DNA of 64,000 nucleotides from an uncultured Propionibacteriaceae bacterium (GTDB lineage: Bacteria > Actinomycetota > Actinomycetes > Propionibacteriales > Propionibacteriaceae): NCBI GenBank assembly GCA_937965785.1, contig CALCKT010000043.1, positions 102,410 to 166,409 on the forward strand, read 5' to 3'. Under the pieces are notes generated by a model. That model was not told the origin of the DNA and searched no databases. It worked only from the letters and a program-made list of their open reading frames with translations. The stretch's first letter is position 1. Every line of letters begins with the position of its first letter. The translations under genes and the position numbers were made by a program. Positions 7,469-15,802 of the stretch are shown piece after piece.

Positions 7469-8265
7469 GCGGGCACCTCGTTCTTGACGGTGGCCAGGCC
7501 CATCGTGACGGTCAGGTCGCATCGGGCCGAACCGTTGCCGAAGACCACCTCGTCGGCTCCGCCGTTGTCCTCGGGCCAGCGGATGTGGCCGAACTTCGCG
7601 TCGGCGTGCACCGTGACGCTGGAACCGGGTTTGAGGATCAGGGTCAGCGACCCGGACTCCACCTTCAACCTGGAACGCCCCAGGCTGATCGGTCCCTCGA
7701 CGGTGACTCCCCCGGCCTGGCTGAGCAGGTCGGAGACCTCGACGACGTCGCTCAGGTGGCAGCCCCCGGCGGTCACCCGGACACGCCCGAACCGGGGCAC
7801 CCCGGTGCTGCGCACGCCACCCGTGGTGGCCTCGACGTCGATGATCAGTTTCGGGTTGACCTTGACGAGCAGCTCCTTACCGAGGCCGATGTCGCGGAGG
7901 TCGTCGAGGCTGCGGGGCGGGCGGATCAGTGAGAACCCGGTCAGGTTGGGGCCGAATTCTCCGGTGGAGCTGACCTCCATCACCTCGCCGTTGCGGCGTA
8001 GCACGTGTGGGCCTTCCACCGACAGGGTGGCGATCGACGAATCCCCCTCGATTCGCACGCGCCGCCCGACGGCGGTGATCGATACCCGGGTCAGTCCACC
8101 CGGTTTGCCCTTCGGGGCCTCCTCCTGTTTCGGGTCGGACTGGGTGGACCGGGACGCGTCACCGGTCTTGTTCTTGAGGGCGGATATTCGCCGGTTCGCC
8201 TCGGCGGTGTCGATGCGACCCGCTGCCAGATCGTCCAGGATGGAACTCAGATCGGGATTGGTCAT
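7465..8265 (-). CDS. Adhesin-like beta-helical protein (DUF4097-type) with SHOCT-like N-terminus
   Basis: A 266-residue protein of unknown function. Residues 1-35 (LSSILDDLAAGRIDTAEANRRI) resemble the short helical motifs found on DUF2089/DUF4097 partners. Residues about 60-260 are a repeating beta pattern with many Val/Gly turns (VRIEGDSSIATLSVEG, LIIDVEATTGGV, LTVTMGLATV), like the DUF4097 adhesin-like fold. There is no signal peptide or transmembrane segment. It is the first gene of a two-gene operon with the DUF2089 protein. Fold assignment is by pattern only. Confidence 0.7.
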   Translation of the reverse strand: MTNPDLSSILDDLAAGRIDTAEANRRISALKNKTGDASRSTQSDPKQEEAPKGKPGGLTRVSITAVGRRVRIEGDSSIATLSVEGPHVLRRNGEVMEVSSTGEFGPNLTGFSLIRPPRSLDDLRDIGLGKELLVKVNPKLIIDVEATTGGVRSTGVPRFGRVRVTAGGCHLSDVVEVSDLLSQAGGVTVEGPISLGRSRLKVESGSLTLILKPGSSVTVHADAKFGHIRWPEDNGGADEVVFGNGSARCDLTVTMGLATVKNEVPA

Positions 8266-8414
8266 GCAGTAATGGTAACTTAACCCTCACACTTTCGAAA
8301 GAGAACTTTGGATTCTTTGAAATAGAGAGCGGGTTGCCGTGGGTCGCGTGGGACGACGTGGCCGTCCCGCGGGTGCCACGTGTGGCGGATTTCGCCGCCG
8401 TCGGCTGCGGCGGC

Positions 8415-8420
8415 TATAGT
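8415..8420 (+). promoter_or_regulatory. Likely -10 box of tRNA-Thr
   Basis: TATAGT lies 11 bp before the first base of the tRNA. A weak -35 candidate, TTCGCC (8391-8396), is 18 bp upstream. The position fits a housekeeping-sigma promoter for a single tRNA gene. Confidence 0.5.
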
Positions 8421-8431
8421 TTGTTCGCGCT

Positions 8432-8504
8432 GCCGCCCTAGCTCAGTAGGCAGAGCGACGCTCTCGTAAAGCGTAGGTCACGGGTTCGATTCCCGTGGGC
8501 GGCT
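8432..8504 (+). tRNA. tRNA-Thr (anticodon CGU)
   Basis: The sequence folds as a canonical 73-nt cloverleaf. The acceptor GCCGCCC pairs with GGGCGGC, the D-arm is GCTC/GAGC, the anticodon stem is ACGCT/AGCGT around loop CTCGTAA (anticodon CGT, codon ACG), and the T-arm is ACGGG-TTCGATT-CCCGT. The discriminator is T and CCA is not encoded. A strong terminator follows 15 bp downstream. Confidence 0.97.
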
Positions 8505-8518
8505 CAAGGTTGGAAACT

Positions 8519-8558
8519 GCCCCTGACAAGGCGTGACGCCGGGTCGGGGGCTGTTTTT
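8519..8558 (+). terminator. Intrinsic terminator of the tRNA-Thr transcript
   Basis: GCCCCTGAC (8519-8527) pairs with GTCGGGGGC (8543-8551), with one G-T pair. A smaller GGCG/CGCC stem lies in the loop, and a TGTTTTT run follows. Confidence 0.85.
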
Positions 8559-8618
8559 CTTCGCCTCCTCCGGGTCAAGCCGCGTGCGGGTGCCGCGGCG
8601 GGCCGTAGACTTTGCCAC

Positions 8619-9233
8619 ATGTCTGACAACCTGCCTCAACAATCGCCACGGGTGCAGATGCGTGTGGGTGACGCCGAACGTGACGCGGTGCTCTCCGTGC
8701 TCCAGAACGCCTACGAGGCGGGCCAGCTCAGCATCGAGGAGTTCGATGAGAGGCAGCAGAGCTGTCTCGAGGCCCGGTACGTCGACGACCTGTCCGTTCT
8801 CGTCGCGGATCTGCCCGGGGGAGCCGGGTGGCACCAGTCCGCTCCGGGCCCCGCGCGCGTTTCCGCGGCCCCCGTCGTGGCCCGGGACGCCAGAGTCGTG
8901 AACGCGCTCGCCTTCATGAGTGGCAAGATGATCCGGCTGGATCCCAGCACGCCGTCGGTGAACAGCTTCGCCATGTGGGGCGGCAACGAGATCTGCACTG
9001 ATGCGGTCATGGGTCCGGGGGCGGAGATAGAACTGACACTCAGCTCGATCATGGGCGGCCACACCGTCTACGTGCCACCCGGGGTGCGGGTCATCGACCA
9101 GAGCGTCAACATCATGGCCGGGGTCAGCATTACCGAGGAGGCCGACGGCGACGGTTCGAACGGCACCCTCGTCGTCAAGGGCTTCAACTTCTGGGGCGGC
9201 ACCTCCGTGATGCTGAGAAACCCCGAGAAATAA
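8619..9233 (+). CDS. DUF1707 domain protein with LiaF-like C-terminal domain
   Basis: A 204-residue soluble protein. Residues 10-60 are a DUF1707 domain (RVGDAERDAVLSVLQNAYEA, GQLSIEEFDERQ), a small helical domain very common in Actinobacteria. The C-terminal half (residues about 95-200) is beta-rich with NSFAMWGGNEICTD and HTVYVPPGVRVI, resembling the cell-wall-active antibiotic response/LiaF-like DUF2154 fold. No membrane segment is present. The ATG at 8619 follows the tRNA terminator, so it has its own promoter. Function is unknown; a role in envelope stress sensing is only an inference from the LiaF-like part. Confidence 0.8.
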   Translation: MSDNLPQQSPRVQMRVGDAERDAVLSVLQNAYEAGQLSIEEFDERQQSCLEARYVDDLSVLVADLPGGAGWHQSAPGPARVSAAPVVARDARVVNALAFMSGKMIRLDPSTPSVNSFAMWGGNEICTDAVMGPGAEIELTLSSIMGGHTVYVPPGVRVIDQSVNIMAGVSITEEADGDGSNGTLVVKGFNFWGGTSVMLRNPEK

Positions 9234-10347
9234 CGGGCCGCCCCGGCCTCCGCAGCCGGCCCTCATGCGGGTCCGGGTGAGCCGGGGTCTCGTCATTCCC
9301 GCGGAACATAAGGTATCCAACCGAGCGGTGGGGGATGGGTTTGTTTACTCGTAGGTTCCATCGAGCGTGGCTTGTTGCAGGACGTGCCCCTCGATCGCTT
9401 GTTTGAAACCCGCCAGGCGGGTTCGGGAGGGATGTTCCACGTCACTCCGTGGGCCATGGAACCGAACAGTGGATGGGTCAGGTCCTGAAACGCCACCGCC
9501 AGGGTGCGGGTGTCAGACGCCAGGCCGTCGAGCCCCAACTCGGGGGGAATTGTGCGTCATTCCGGTTCGGTGACCTGCCTCCTGATGTGGCCCCGCTGGC
9601 GGGGAAGCTCGAGCTCGCATGATCCGCGCTGACCTGGAACGCCGACCCGGATGTGCAGATCATCGCCTGGACCGCGGCCCCGGGGGCGGTCTCCCGAGAG
9701 CGCCTCGCCCGGTTGAGGGCACTGGTCTGAGACGCATTGCATCCGTCCAACAGCCCCTCTGGCGCGATGGAGGCGGAAGTGGGCAGGGCTGCGACGAGGC
9801 AACCACCCGCGGAACTCTTTGTGGGATGATCGTTGGCTGATATGTACTACTGGCGGATGGCGTCGGTGGGGTAATGTGACGAGAGCAAAAGTTCACCGAG
9901 GCCTGTCGTGCGGTATTTCACATCGCAATTATCGGTTTGGCAGGTGGATCTGAGCGGATCCGCCTTGTGGCGCTGGCCGGGGCAAGGTTGTGACAGCCCG
10001 GAAGCTCTGGTGCTCCCCGGGTGTTTGTGGAGTGCCGCATATTTCGTGGGCAGCGATGAAAAACAGGTTTAATTGAACATGTGGAGTATAATTCTGCGTT
10101 CCGGACCCTTCGCTCGGTCTGAATGTTGTCGCTGGGGCGCCTCGGCAATGTGATGTGCGCACCGCGATGATCAATTCGAATGCCTTCGGCGGCCAGAGCG
10201 TCTCGGTCGTTATCGGTCGTGATGATGCACCGGAAGTTCCGGCATGAGCGTGGCTGACGTGGTCCCGGAATGTGCCGGAAAAGAGTAAAATCCGTCTCGA
10301 TCAATATTTTTTTGAGTACTGAGTCAGGTCATGTGATTGGAGTCATA
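9234..10347. other. 1.1-kb stretch of decayed, non-coding DNA
   Basis: No intact gene is supported. Base composition is visibly more AT-rich than the flanks in the right half, and every frame is broken within about 130 codons. The recognisable content is the 3' end of a ketosynthase gene at 10092-10247 (listed separately). At about 9625-9730 on the + strand a frame reads SALTWNADPDVQIIAWTAAP before a stop; it looks protein-like but I cannot name it. The remainder shows nothing I can assign. The region probably marks decay of acquired genes. Confidence 0.6.
10092..10247 (+). pseudogene. 3' remnant of a beta-ketoacyl synthase gene
   Basis: From 10092 one frame reads PDPSLGLNVVAGAPR, then CDVRTAMINSNAFGGQ, then SVSVVIGRDD and a stop at 10245-10247. 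This matches the C-terminal end of FabF-type or chain-length/type II ketosynthases: a proline-rich approach, then the conserved N-(S/A)-F-G-F-G-G-x-N strand followed by a hydrophobic strand and the C-terminus. The frame is closed immediately upstream by a TAA at 10089, and the catalytic Cys and His parts are absent. Only the last 51 codons remain, so it is a broken gene. It suggests that a fatty-acid or polyketide locus once stood here, next to the aldehyde dehydrogenase. Confidence 0.6.
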
Positions 10348-11736
10348 ATGAACGCGTCGCATCTTGTCGCGGAGCAGAGATCCTACTTTGCTCGCGGAGA
10401 CACCTTGGATATTAGCTTCCGAAGGCAGCAGCTGGAACAACTTTACTCCGCCGTTGACAGACGCTCCGATGACATTGCTGCTGCTCTCAGGAAGGACCTT
10501 GGGAAAGGGGCCTTCGAGGCGTACTCGACGGAGATCGGTTTCTCCTTGCGCAGTATTCGCAAAGCTGCTCGTAGCGTTGCTCGATGGAGCAGGCCTAGGC
10601 GTGCTGGGCAGTCGCTGTTCGTTTTCCCTTCCGTGAACAGAATCTATCGGGAACCATACGGTGTCACCTTGGTGATCGGCCCGTTCAATTATCCCTTCCA
10701 GCTGGTCATTGAGCCGCTCATCGGGGCGATCGCGGGAGGGAATACGTGCATAGTCAAGCCCTCCGAACAGGCCCCGTACACCGCATCTGTCCTTTCCCAG
10801 CTGCTGGCTGAGACCTTTCCCCCGGAATATGTCGTTGCGGTGGAGGGCGGTAAGGAAGTGATAGCCGACCTGCTGGAGAACCAGTTTGACTACATCTTCT
10901 TCACCGGTAGTGCCCAGGTCGGGAAGGTGATCGCCGAGGCCGCAGGGCGCAACCTGACTCCAGTGACGCTCGAACTCGGCGGCAAGGCTCCAGCCATCGT
11001 GGATCACACCGCGAATCTGCCAGCCGCTGCTCGCAAGATCGTCTGGGGGAAGTTCCTGAACGCCGGCCAGAACTGCGGAGCACCGGACTACGTCTTGGTC
11101 GAGGACGCGGTTCATGACGAGCTTGTTGAGCAACTGCGTCGAGCGATAGCACAGTTCTATGGCAACGATCCCTCGACTTGTCCCGATTATGGCCGCATCG
11201 CGACCTCGGTTCACTGGGATCGGCTTGATAGCCTACTGATGTCCGTGAGGAGCAAGATAGTGCACGGGGGTGTGTCCAACAGGGATGAGCTGTATATCGC
11301 TCCGACCATCCTTGACCACGTGGACTGGGGGGATCAGGTGATGGAAGGCGAGATCTTTGGTCCGATTCTGCCAGTCCTCAGCTACCAGCGCTCCGAATTC
11401 CAGCATGATGTGATCGATGCTGTCAATAGGGGCGAGAAACCGTTGGCGCTGTACATCTTCGCCTCCGATCGTTCGTTGATTCGTCAGATTCTTCGCCGGA
11501 TTTCTTTCGGCGGAGGATGCGTCAACGACACCATCATGCAGTTCTCGCACCCCGGCCTACCGTTCGGTGGCGTGGGGAACTCCGGTATGGGGGCGTACCA
11601 TGGGCGCCACAGCTTCGACACGTTCACGCATGCGAAGTCAGTGTTGTCTCACCTGCCCAGACAGGAAATGCCGCTGGTCTACCCGCCCCAAGGCGATGGC
11701 TATAAGACACGCATCGTCAAGCGGCTGCTGAGATGA
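10348..11736 (+). CDS. ALDH3-type aldehyde dehydrogenase
   Basis: A 462-residue NAD(P)-dependent aldehyde dehydrogenase of the class-3/fatty-aldehyde type. The NAD-binding FTGSAQVGKVIAEAA, the catalytic-Glu motif TLELGGKAPAIVD and the catalytic Cys in FLNAGQNCGAPDYVLV are present. The RKAARSVARWSRPRR segment near the N-terminus and the HPGLPFGGVGNSGMG C-terminal motif are also typical of the class. The ATG at 10348 gives the usual class-3 N-terminus. An in-frame extension to 10270 lacks family sequence. Codon use is less GC-biased than in neighbours, and the gene directly follows a decayed region, so it may be acquired. Substrate is unknown. Confidence 0.9.
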   Translation: MNASHLVAEQRSYFARGDTLDISFRRQQLEQLYSAVDRRSDDIAAALRKDLGKGAFEAYSTEIGFSLRSIRKAARSVARWSRPRRAGQSLFVFPSVNRIYREPYGVTLVIGPFNYPFQLVIEPLIGAIAGGNTCIVKPSEQAPYTASVLSQLLAETFPPEYVVAVEGGKEVIADLLENQFDYIFFTGSAQVGKVIAEAAGRNLTPVTLELGGKAPAIVDHTANLPAAARKIVWGKFLNAGQNCGAPDYVLVEDAVHDELVEQLRRAIAQFYGNDPSTCPDYGRIATSVHWDRLDSLLMSVRSKIVHGGVSNRDELYIAPTILDHVDWGDQVMEGEIFGPILPVLSYQRSEFQHDVIDAVNRGEKPLALYIFASDRSLIRQILRRISFGGGCVNDTIMQFSHPGLPFGGVGNSGMGAYHGRHSFDTFTHAKSVLSHLPRQEMPLVYPPQGDGYKTRIVKRLLR

Positions 11737-11873
11737 TCTCTTGGTGGCCGAGCCGTGGTGGGCAGCACTCCACGCGGGGTCGACCTGCATTTTGGTGATG
11801 GCCAAGGTAAGCCGCCACCGAATATTGAATCGGCCTGGGTTTCGTTCTGTTCTTGAAGTAAGGACGGTCCACG

Positions 11874-12527
11874 ATGAACCAGAAGTGCTCTCCCGAGATG
11901 CGTGAGCGTGTGCTGTGGATGCTTGACCAGGTCCGAGCCTCTGGTGAGCATCCGAACCTGATGACCGCGGTCCGACGCGTCGCGGGCCTGCTTGGTGTGA
12001 GTCCGGAGACGCTGCGCGTGTGGCATCGCCGCCGCGAGGTCGATACCGGGCAACGTCCCGGCGTCCCGACCGAGATGATCCGTTTCCTCGACGAACATCG
12101 AGAGTGGTTTGGGGTCGAGTTCCTGTGCCGCGTCCTAGAGGATGTGGTGCCGGTGGAGTCCTTCGCCGCCGAGGATGTCGGGGAGTACGCGGGCCGGGTC
12201 TACGACTATCACCTGGAACATCCGGAGCTTGAACGTCTGCTGCGCTGGGAAGGGCTCGCCTTCGACGCGGGGAACCCCGACGACGAGCGGCGACTGGGGC
12301 TGTACAGGGACAAGACGGCCGCCGTCGAGGCAGGGCAGCGGGCAGGCGGCGTCACCGAGGAGATCGATGCGGATCACATGATCTTCCTGATTCTGTCGCT
12401 CGCTGGGTGGTGGCCCTCCGTGCCGCAGGTGGCCCGCATGCTGACCGGCCCCGACACCGAGGCGGAGCGTGCCAGACGTAGGGAATCGGTGGTGCGGGCG
12501 GCCCGCCGGATCGCCCGGCCGGATTGA
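11874..12527 (+). pseudogene. Chimeric ORF: IS3-type transposase fragments fused to a TetR C-terminal domain
   Basis: An uninterrupted 217-codon frame built from three sources. Residues 1-68 are an IS3-family OrfA N-terminus with its HTH (LLGVSPETLRVWHRRREVD) and RPGVPTEM. Residues 69-88 (IRFLDEHREWFGVE, CRVL) match the start of an IS3 OrfB. Residues about 95-217 match the ligand-binding domain of TetR regulators (YDYHLEHPELERLLRWEGL, LILSLAGWWPSVPQVARMLTG). The TetR DNA-binding domain is missing. The simplest history is insertion of an IS3 element into a tetR gene followed by internal deletion. The GTAAGGACGGTCCACG leader looks like the untranslated part of the IS. Whether the fusion protein is made is unknown; it is neither a working transposase nor a normal TetR. 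Confidence 0.75.
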
Positions 12528-12607
12528 TCCCGTATGTCGGCCATCAGCGCCTTCACGAAGGTGTGTCCCACGCCCGCCGGATCGCCCGGCCGGATTGATC
12601 CCGTATG
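12501..12607. repeat. 36-bp direct repeat
   Basis: The same 36 bases, from GCCCGCCGGATCGCCCGG to GATCCCGTATG, occur at 12501-12536 and 12572-12607, 71 bp apart. The first copy carries the stop codon of the chimeric TetR fragment. The second lies in the leader of the helicase-like gene. It is probably a small tandem duplication or rearrangement scar left during the events that made the chimera. Confidence 0.85.
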
Positions 12608-12653
12608 CCGTCGGGCAGAAAGCCGAGTGCGTTTGACTAAACGGGACGGCAAG

Positions 12654-15329
12654 ATGGTGGGCATGCCGGGCCTTCTTGATGACGAGCGCCGCCGGATCCT
12701 CGCGTTCTGGCGGCTGCTGGAGTTTTTCAGCCCGCAGTCGATGCCCAGGCCGACATCCCTGGCCGATGGGTCCGGGAACGAACAGGTGATCGATTGGAAA
12801 CCATCCAGTCCGCTGCCGTGGGAAACCCTCTCCTCCTCAAGGGGTAGGGGCCCCGGGGCCTGGCGACATCTCGTCTTCCTGGGCGTGTACCGGTTCAAGG
12901 ACACCTACGACTGGCTCCGCAAGATCTCGGGGGACGGCTCCGGCCGCGCCGAGCGGCCCGCGGGCAGGGGCGCCTGCGTCGGTCTTGTGCTGGACGAGGA
13001 CGGGCGGATCATCCCGGACTCCGCGGTGCTGTCGTCATCGCTCTGGGCCGTCGGGAGAATCGCCCACGGGCAGCTCCCAGGGGCCGAATGGGTCGACGAG
13101 TTCGGTGCCGCGCAGGCCCGGCTGGGGGAGAGCATAAGCTCCTTTGAACGGGCCAGGCGGGCGAGTATCGAGGGGGAACTGCCGCCGCCCCAGGACGCCG
13201 ACTCCCTGCGGGAACTGCTGCGCATCGTCCAGAAAACCTGGGGTATTGAGGGCGTCCGCGATCTGTCCATGGACCGGATCATCGTGAGAAGCCAGTGGGT
13301 GGACGACCGGCGCAGCGAGGAAAACCCGGACCCCGACTTCCTGAACAGCTGTTTCCGCACGGAACTGGACGCCGTGATCGCGGAACTGGAGGCCGACGAG
13401 CGGCTGGGAGCCGCGCTGAGCGCCTACCTGACCCGTGACGACGAACTCGACGAGACCGGGCGGGTGGACATCGCCGATCATCCCGATGCGCTGGATGCCC
13501 TGACCCTTCCGGAACGGCTTCCCGCCGGACGCTGGCCCCGCGACCCGGAGCAGTCGCCGACCCTGAGGCAGCAGTTCGTGACGAACCGCGCCCTGGACGA
13601 CCTGGCGCCCGGACAGGGACTCATGGGCATCAATGCGGCACCCGGTGAGGGCGGAACCGTCGTGCTGCGCGACATCCTGGCCGGCAACATCGTCGAACGC
13701 GCCCGGCGCCTGGCGTCGCTGTCGCACCCGATGGAGGCGTTCACCGCTGAGGAACACAGCTGGAAGGACGCCAAGGGATTCCAACGCGTGGTCCTGCAGC
13801 TGCGTGAGGAGTTCTGCGGATTCGAGACGGTGGTGATCTCCGAAAACGACAAGACCGCCGCGGGATTCGCCGCGGAACTCACGGGCCGGGAGGCCTTGGG
13901 GCGGCCGTGGCGGGAATCGGCGAATTATTTCGCCGACATAGCGACCGCGATCCGTGGCGGGGAAAAACCCTGTGAGGTCCAAGGGCCCGGGGGAGCCTGG
14001 GGAATGGTCGCGGCCTGGCTGGGGAACAGGAAAACCCGGGAGGCGTTCAGATCCGAGTACTGGTTCGACAAACCGGGCCCCGGCGACGGGGAGGCCGGTT
14101 GCGTCAGGATGCTCGGCAGATTACGGGACTGGCGCGACGGCAAGGCCTCCCACCAGAGCTGGTGGCTGGCCAAGCACAACTTCCACCAGGCCGAGAAGAA
14201 GGTGAAACGCCTGACCCGTGCGATGGCCGATGCCCGCGACGCGATGCTGAACCACCAAGAACTCGTGGAACGCGAACACCTTCTGCGGAAACGCATCCCG
14301 GAGGTGGCGAAGGAACTCGCCGCAGTCGAATCCGAGCTGACGGCCAACGCCGAGGCGAAGGAACAGGCCGAACGAAGGGTCTCGGAAACCACCACCGAGC
14401 ACTACAGGACGCTCGCCTTCAAACCCGGGGCGACCGAGTTCGTGCTCACCCTCGGCAGCTCCGCCCGGGAGTGGCGGAAGCAGCGTGACGTGGCGGCAGT
14501 CGAACTTCAGGAGGCGGAGCAGGAGTACCAGCGCAGACTCGAACGCGGCGAGGAAATCCGGGCCCGTTTCGAGAAACTGCGGATGGAGCAGGTCGAGATG
14601 GGGCCGGAGCTGGAGGGCATCGGGGCCGAACTGGATCAGCTGCGCCGCGAGATCAAGAAGAACCGGAGACGACTCGGCGAGAACTACCCCGACGAAGAAT
14701 GGGTGGGCCAGAGGCGCGAACTCAACGCCCCGTGGCTGGAGGCCGAACTGGAAACCGCCCGCTCCGAACTCTTCCTGGCCGCGATGCGGCTCCACGAGGA
14801 CTTCTTGTCCGGGACCGCCGTTCGCATGGTGGGTGCGTTGGGGACCGCCGTCGATGTCGTCGCCGGGAGGGTCCCGGAGAACCTGGAACCCGAGAAGATA
14901 CGGGCCGCCTGGCAGCTCTTCTTCCTGGCGGTCCCGGTGGTCGCCACCACCCGTGAGGCGTTCGCGGAGATGTTCGGCGAGTTCGGTCCGGAAGGTCTCG
15001 GGTGGGTGATCGTCGAGCGGGCCGACCGGGTCGCCCCGCAACGTGTGCTGAAAGCCCTCCGGGCCGCCCGACGGGCGATCACCATCGGGGAATCGGCCAG
15101 GTCCCGGACGGTCACGCTCCCGGGCAGGGTGTTGGCCAAGATGGCCGACGCCTGCGGGATTTCGGCCACCTGGGTGCCGCCCCGGGCCTCGGCCCAGACC
15201 CTGCCGGACCGGGTCGCCAGGTTCGGCACCCTTCAGAGCCGGGGCGAGGGTGAGGAGGAAAAGAGGTGGGTGAGCGTTCCGCTCGCCCACCTTCCTGCCG
15301 GGACCCGGAATGACGGGACAGCGAATTAG
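12654..15329 (+). CDS. Degenerate superfamily-1 helicase-like protein, ATPase motifs lost
   Basis: An 891-residue protein that aligns in order with large COG1112-type SF1 helicase-like AAA proteins: LLEFFSPQSMP at the N-terminus, a P-loop region, WRESANYFADIATAI, a coiled-coil insert (residues about 512-580 and 615-675), and LFFLAVPVVATT. The family P-loop GPPGTGKT is here AAPGEGGT (328-335), so the nucleotide-binding Lys is a Gly. The Walker B DEAGQ is VERADR (787-792), and the VVGDPLQ motif is TIGESAR. The protein stops just where the family continues into the C-terminal RecA/UvrD_C domain. Family motifs are quoted from memory. It is probably a catalytically dead remnant or scaffold, yet the frame is open over 2.7 kb. 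The start could also be the ATG at 12663. Confidence 0.65.
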   Translation: MVGMPGLLDDERRRILAFWRLLEFFSPQSMPRPTSLADGSGNEQVIDWKPSSPLPWETLSSSRGRGPGAWRHLVFLGVYRFKDTYDWLRKISGDGSGRAERPAGRGACVGLVLDEDGRIIPDSAVLSSSLWAVGRIAHGQLPGAEWVDEFGAAQARLGESISSFERARRASIEGELPPPQDADSLRELLRIVQKTWGIEGVRDLSMDRIIVRSQWVDDRRSEENPDPDFLNSCFRTELDAVIAELEADERLGAALSAYLTRDDELDETGRVDIADHPDALDALTLPERLPAGRWPRDPEQSPTLRQQFVTNRALDDLAPGQGLMGINAAPGEGGTVVLRDILAGNIVERARRLASLSHPMEAFTAEEHSWKDAKGFQRVVLQLREEFCGFETVVISENDKTAAGFAAELTGREALGRPWRESANYFADIATAIRGGEKPCEVQGPGGAWGMVAAWLGNRKTREAFRSEYWFDKPGPGDGEAGCVRMLGRLRDWRDGKASHQSWWLAKHNFHQAEKKVKRLTRAMADARDAMLNHQELVEREHLLRKRIPEVAKELAAVESELTANAEAKEQAERRVSETTTEHYRTLAFKPGATEFVLTLGSSAREWRKQRDVAAVELQEAEQEYQRRLERGEEIRARFEKLRMEQVEMGPELEGIGAELDQLRREIKKNRRRLGENYPDEEWVGQRRELNAPWLEAELETARSELFLAAMRLHEDFLSGTAVRMVGALGTAVDVVAGRVPENLEPEKIRAAWQLFFLAVPVVATTREAFAEMFGEFGPEGLGWVIVERADRVAPQRVLKALRAARRAITIGESARSRTVTLPGRVLAKMADACGISATWVPPRASAQTLPDRVARFGTLQSRGEGEEEKRWVSVPLAHLPAGTRNDGTAN

Positions 15330-15339
15330 GATTACCTAA
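15326..15339. promoter_or_regulatory. Iron box (IdeR/DtxR-type operator core)
   Basis: TTAGGATTACCTAA matches 12 of 14 bases of the core of the IdeR/DtxR consensus as I recall it (TTAGGCTAACCTAA) and is a dyad, TTAGG/CCTAA. It lies 21 bp before the ATG of the heme monooxygenase gene, with an AGGAGG ribosome-binding site at 15350-15355 between them. It overlaps the stop codon of the upstream helicase-like gene. Repression when iron is plentiful is inferred. Confidence 0.65.
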
Positions 15340-15360
15340 CCGATAGTCCAGGAGGATGCC

Positions 15361-15654
15361 ATGACGTTTGTGAACATCACCGCCCTGAAGATTCCCGAGG
15401 GGGCGGGACCGGAGGTTGAGAAACGATTCGCCGCCCGCAGGCGCTCGGTGGATGCGGCCGAGGGGTTCGAGGGTTTCGAGTTGTTGCGCCCCCGGTTCGG
15501 TGAGGACCGTTACTTCGTCGTCACCCGCTGGGACACCCGCGAACACTACGACGCCTGGGTGGCCGGCCGTGACACGAGCGCCCACGCCGATGACGAACGC
15601 CGCGGAATGTCCATCGAGCTGTTGGGATTCGAGGTCGTCCAGCACGACGAGTAG
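15361..15654 (+). CDS. mhuD: MhuD/IsdG-like heme-degrading monooxygenase
   Basis: A 97-residue ABM-fold protein that resembles mycobacterial MhuD along its whole length: GAGPEVEKRFAARR, GFEGFELLRPRFGEDRYFVV, the conserved Trp in DAWVAG, and the heme-ligand region SAHAD with its His. MhuD opens heme to release iron. The Asn near position 7 that is conserved in IsdG/MhuD enzymes aligns with a Thr here (VNITALKIP), which may change activity. An iron box and a strong AGGAGG site stand directly upstream, fitting expression under iron shortage. It is monocistronic. Confidence 0.85.
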   Translation: MTFVNITALKIPEGAGPEVEKRFAARRRSVDAAEGFEGFELLRPRFGEDRYFVVTRWDTREHYDAWVAGRDTSAHADDERRGMSIELLGFEVVQHDE

Positions 15655-15802
15655 AACGAGCGGATCGCGACGGCCGCTCAGGTGTCGGTGATGGTGCAGG
15701 TGCGCGTGCCACCGGTGCACCCGGTGCCGTCGGGCGCGCAGTTCCTGACCGGCATGGTCGTTGTTCCCGGGGCGTGACCGGGTCCGGGGAAGAGCGAAAC
15801 CC

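Noticed and set aside
9293..9538. 81-codon minus-strand frame in the decayed region
   Set aside because: No family likeness, no ribosome-binding site, and neighbouring frames are broken.
9918..10304. 128-codon minus-strand frame
   Set aside because: It lies antisense to the ketosynthase remnant, and its composition shows no recognisable domain.
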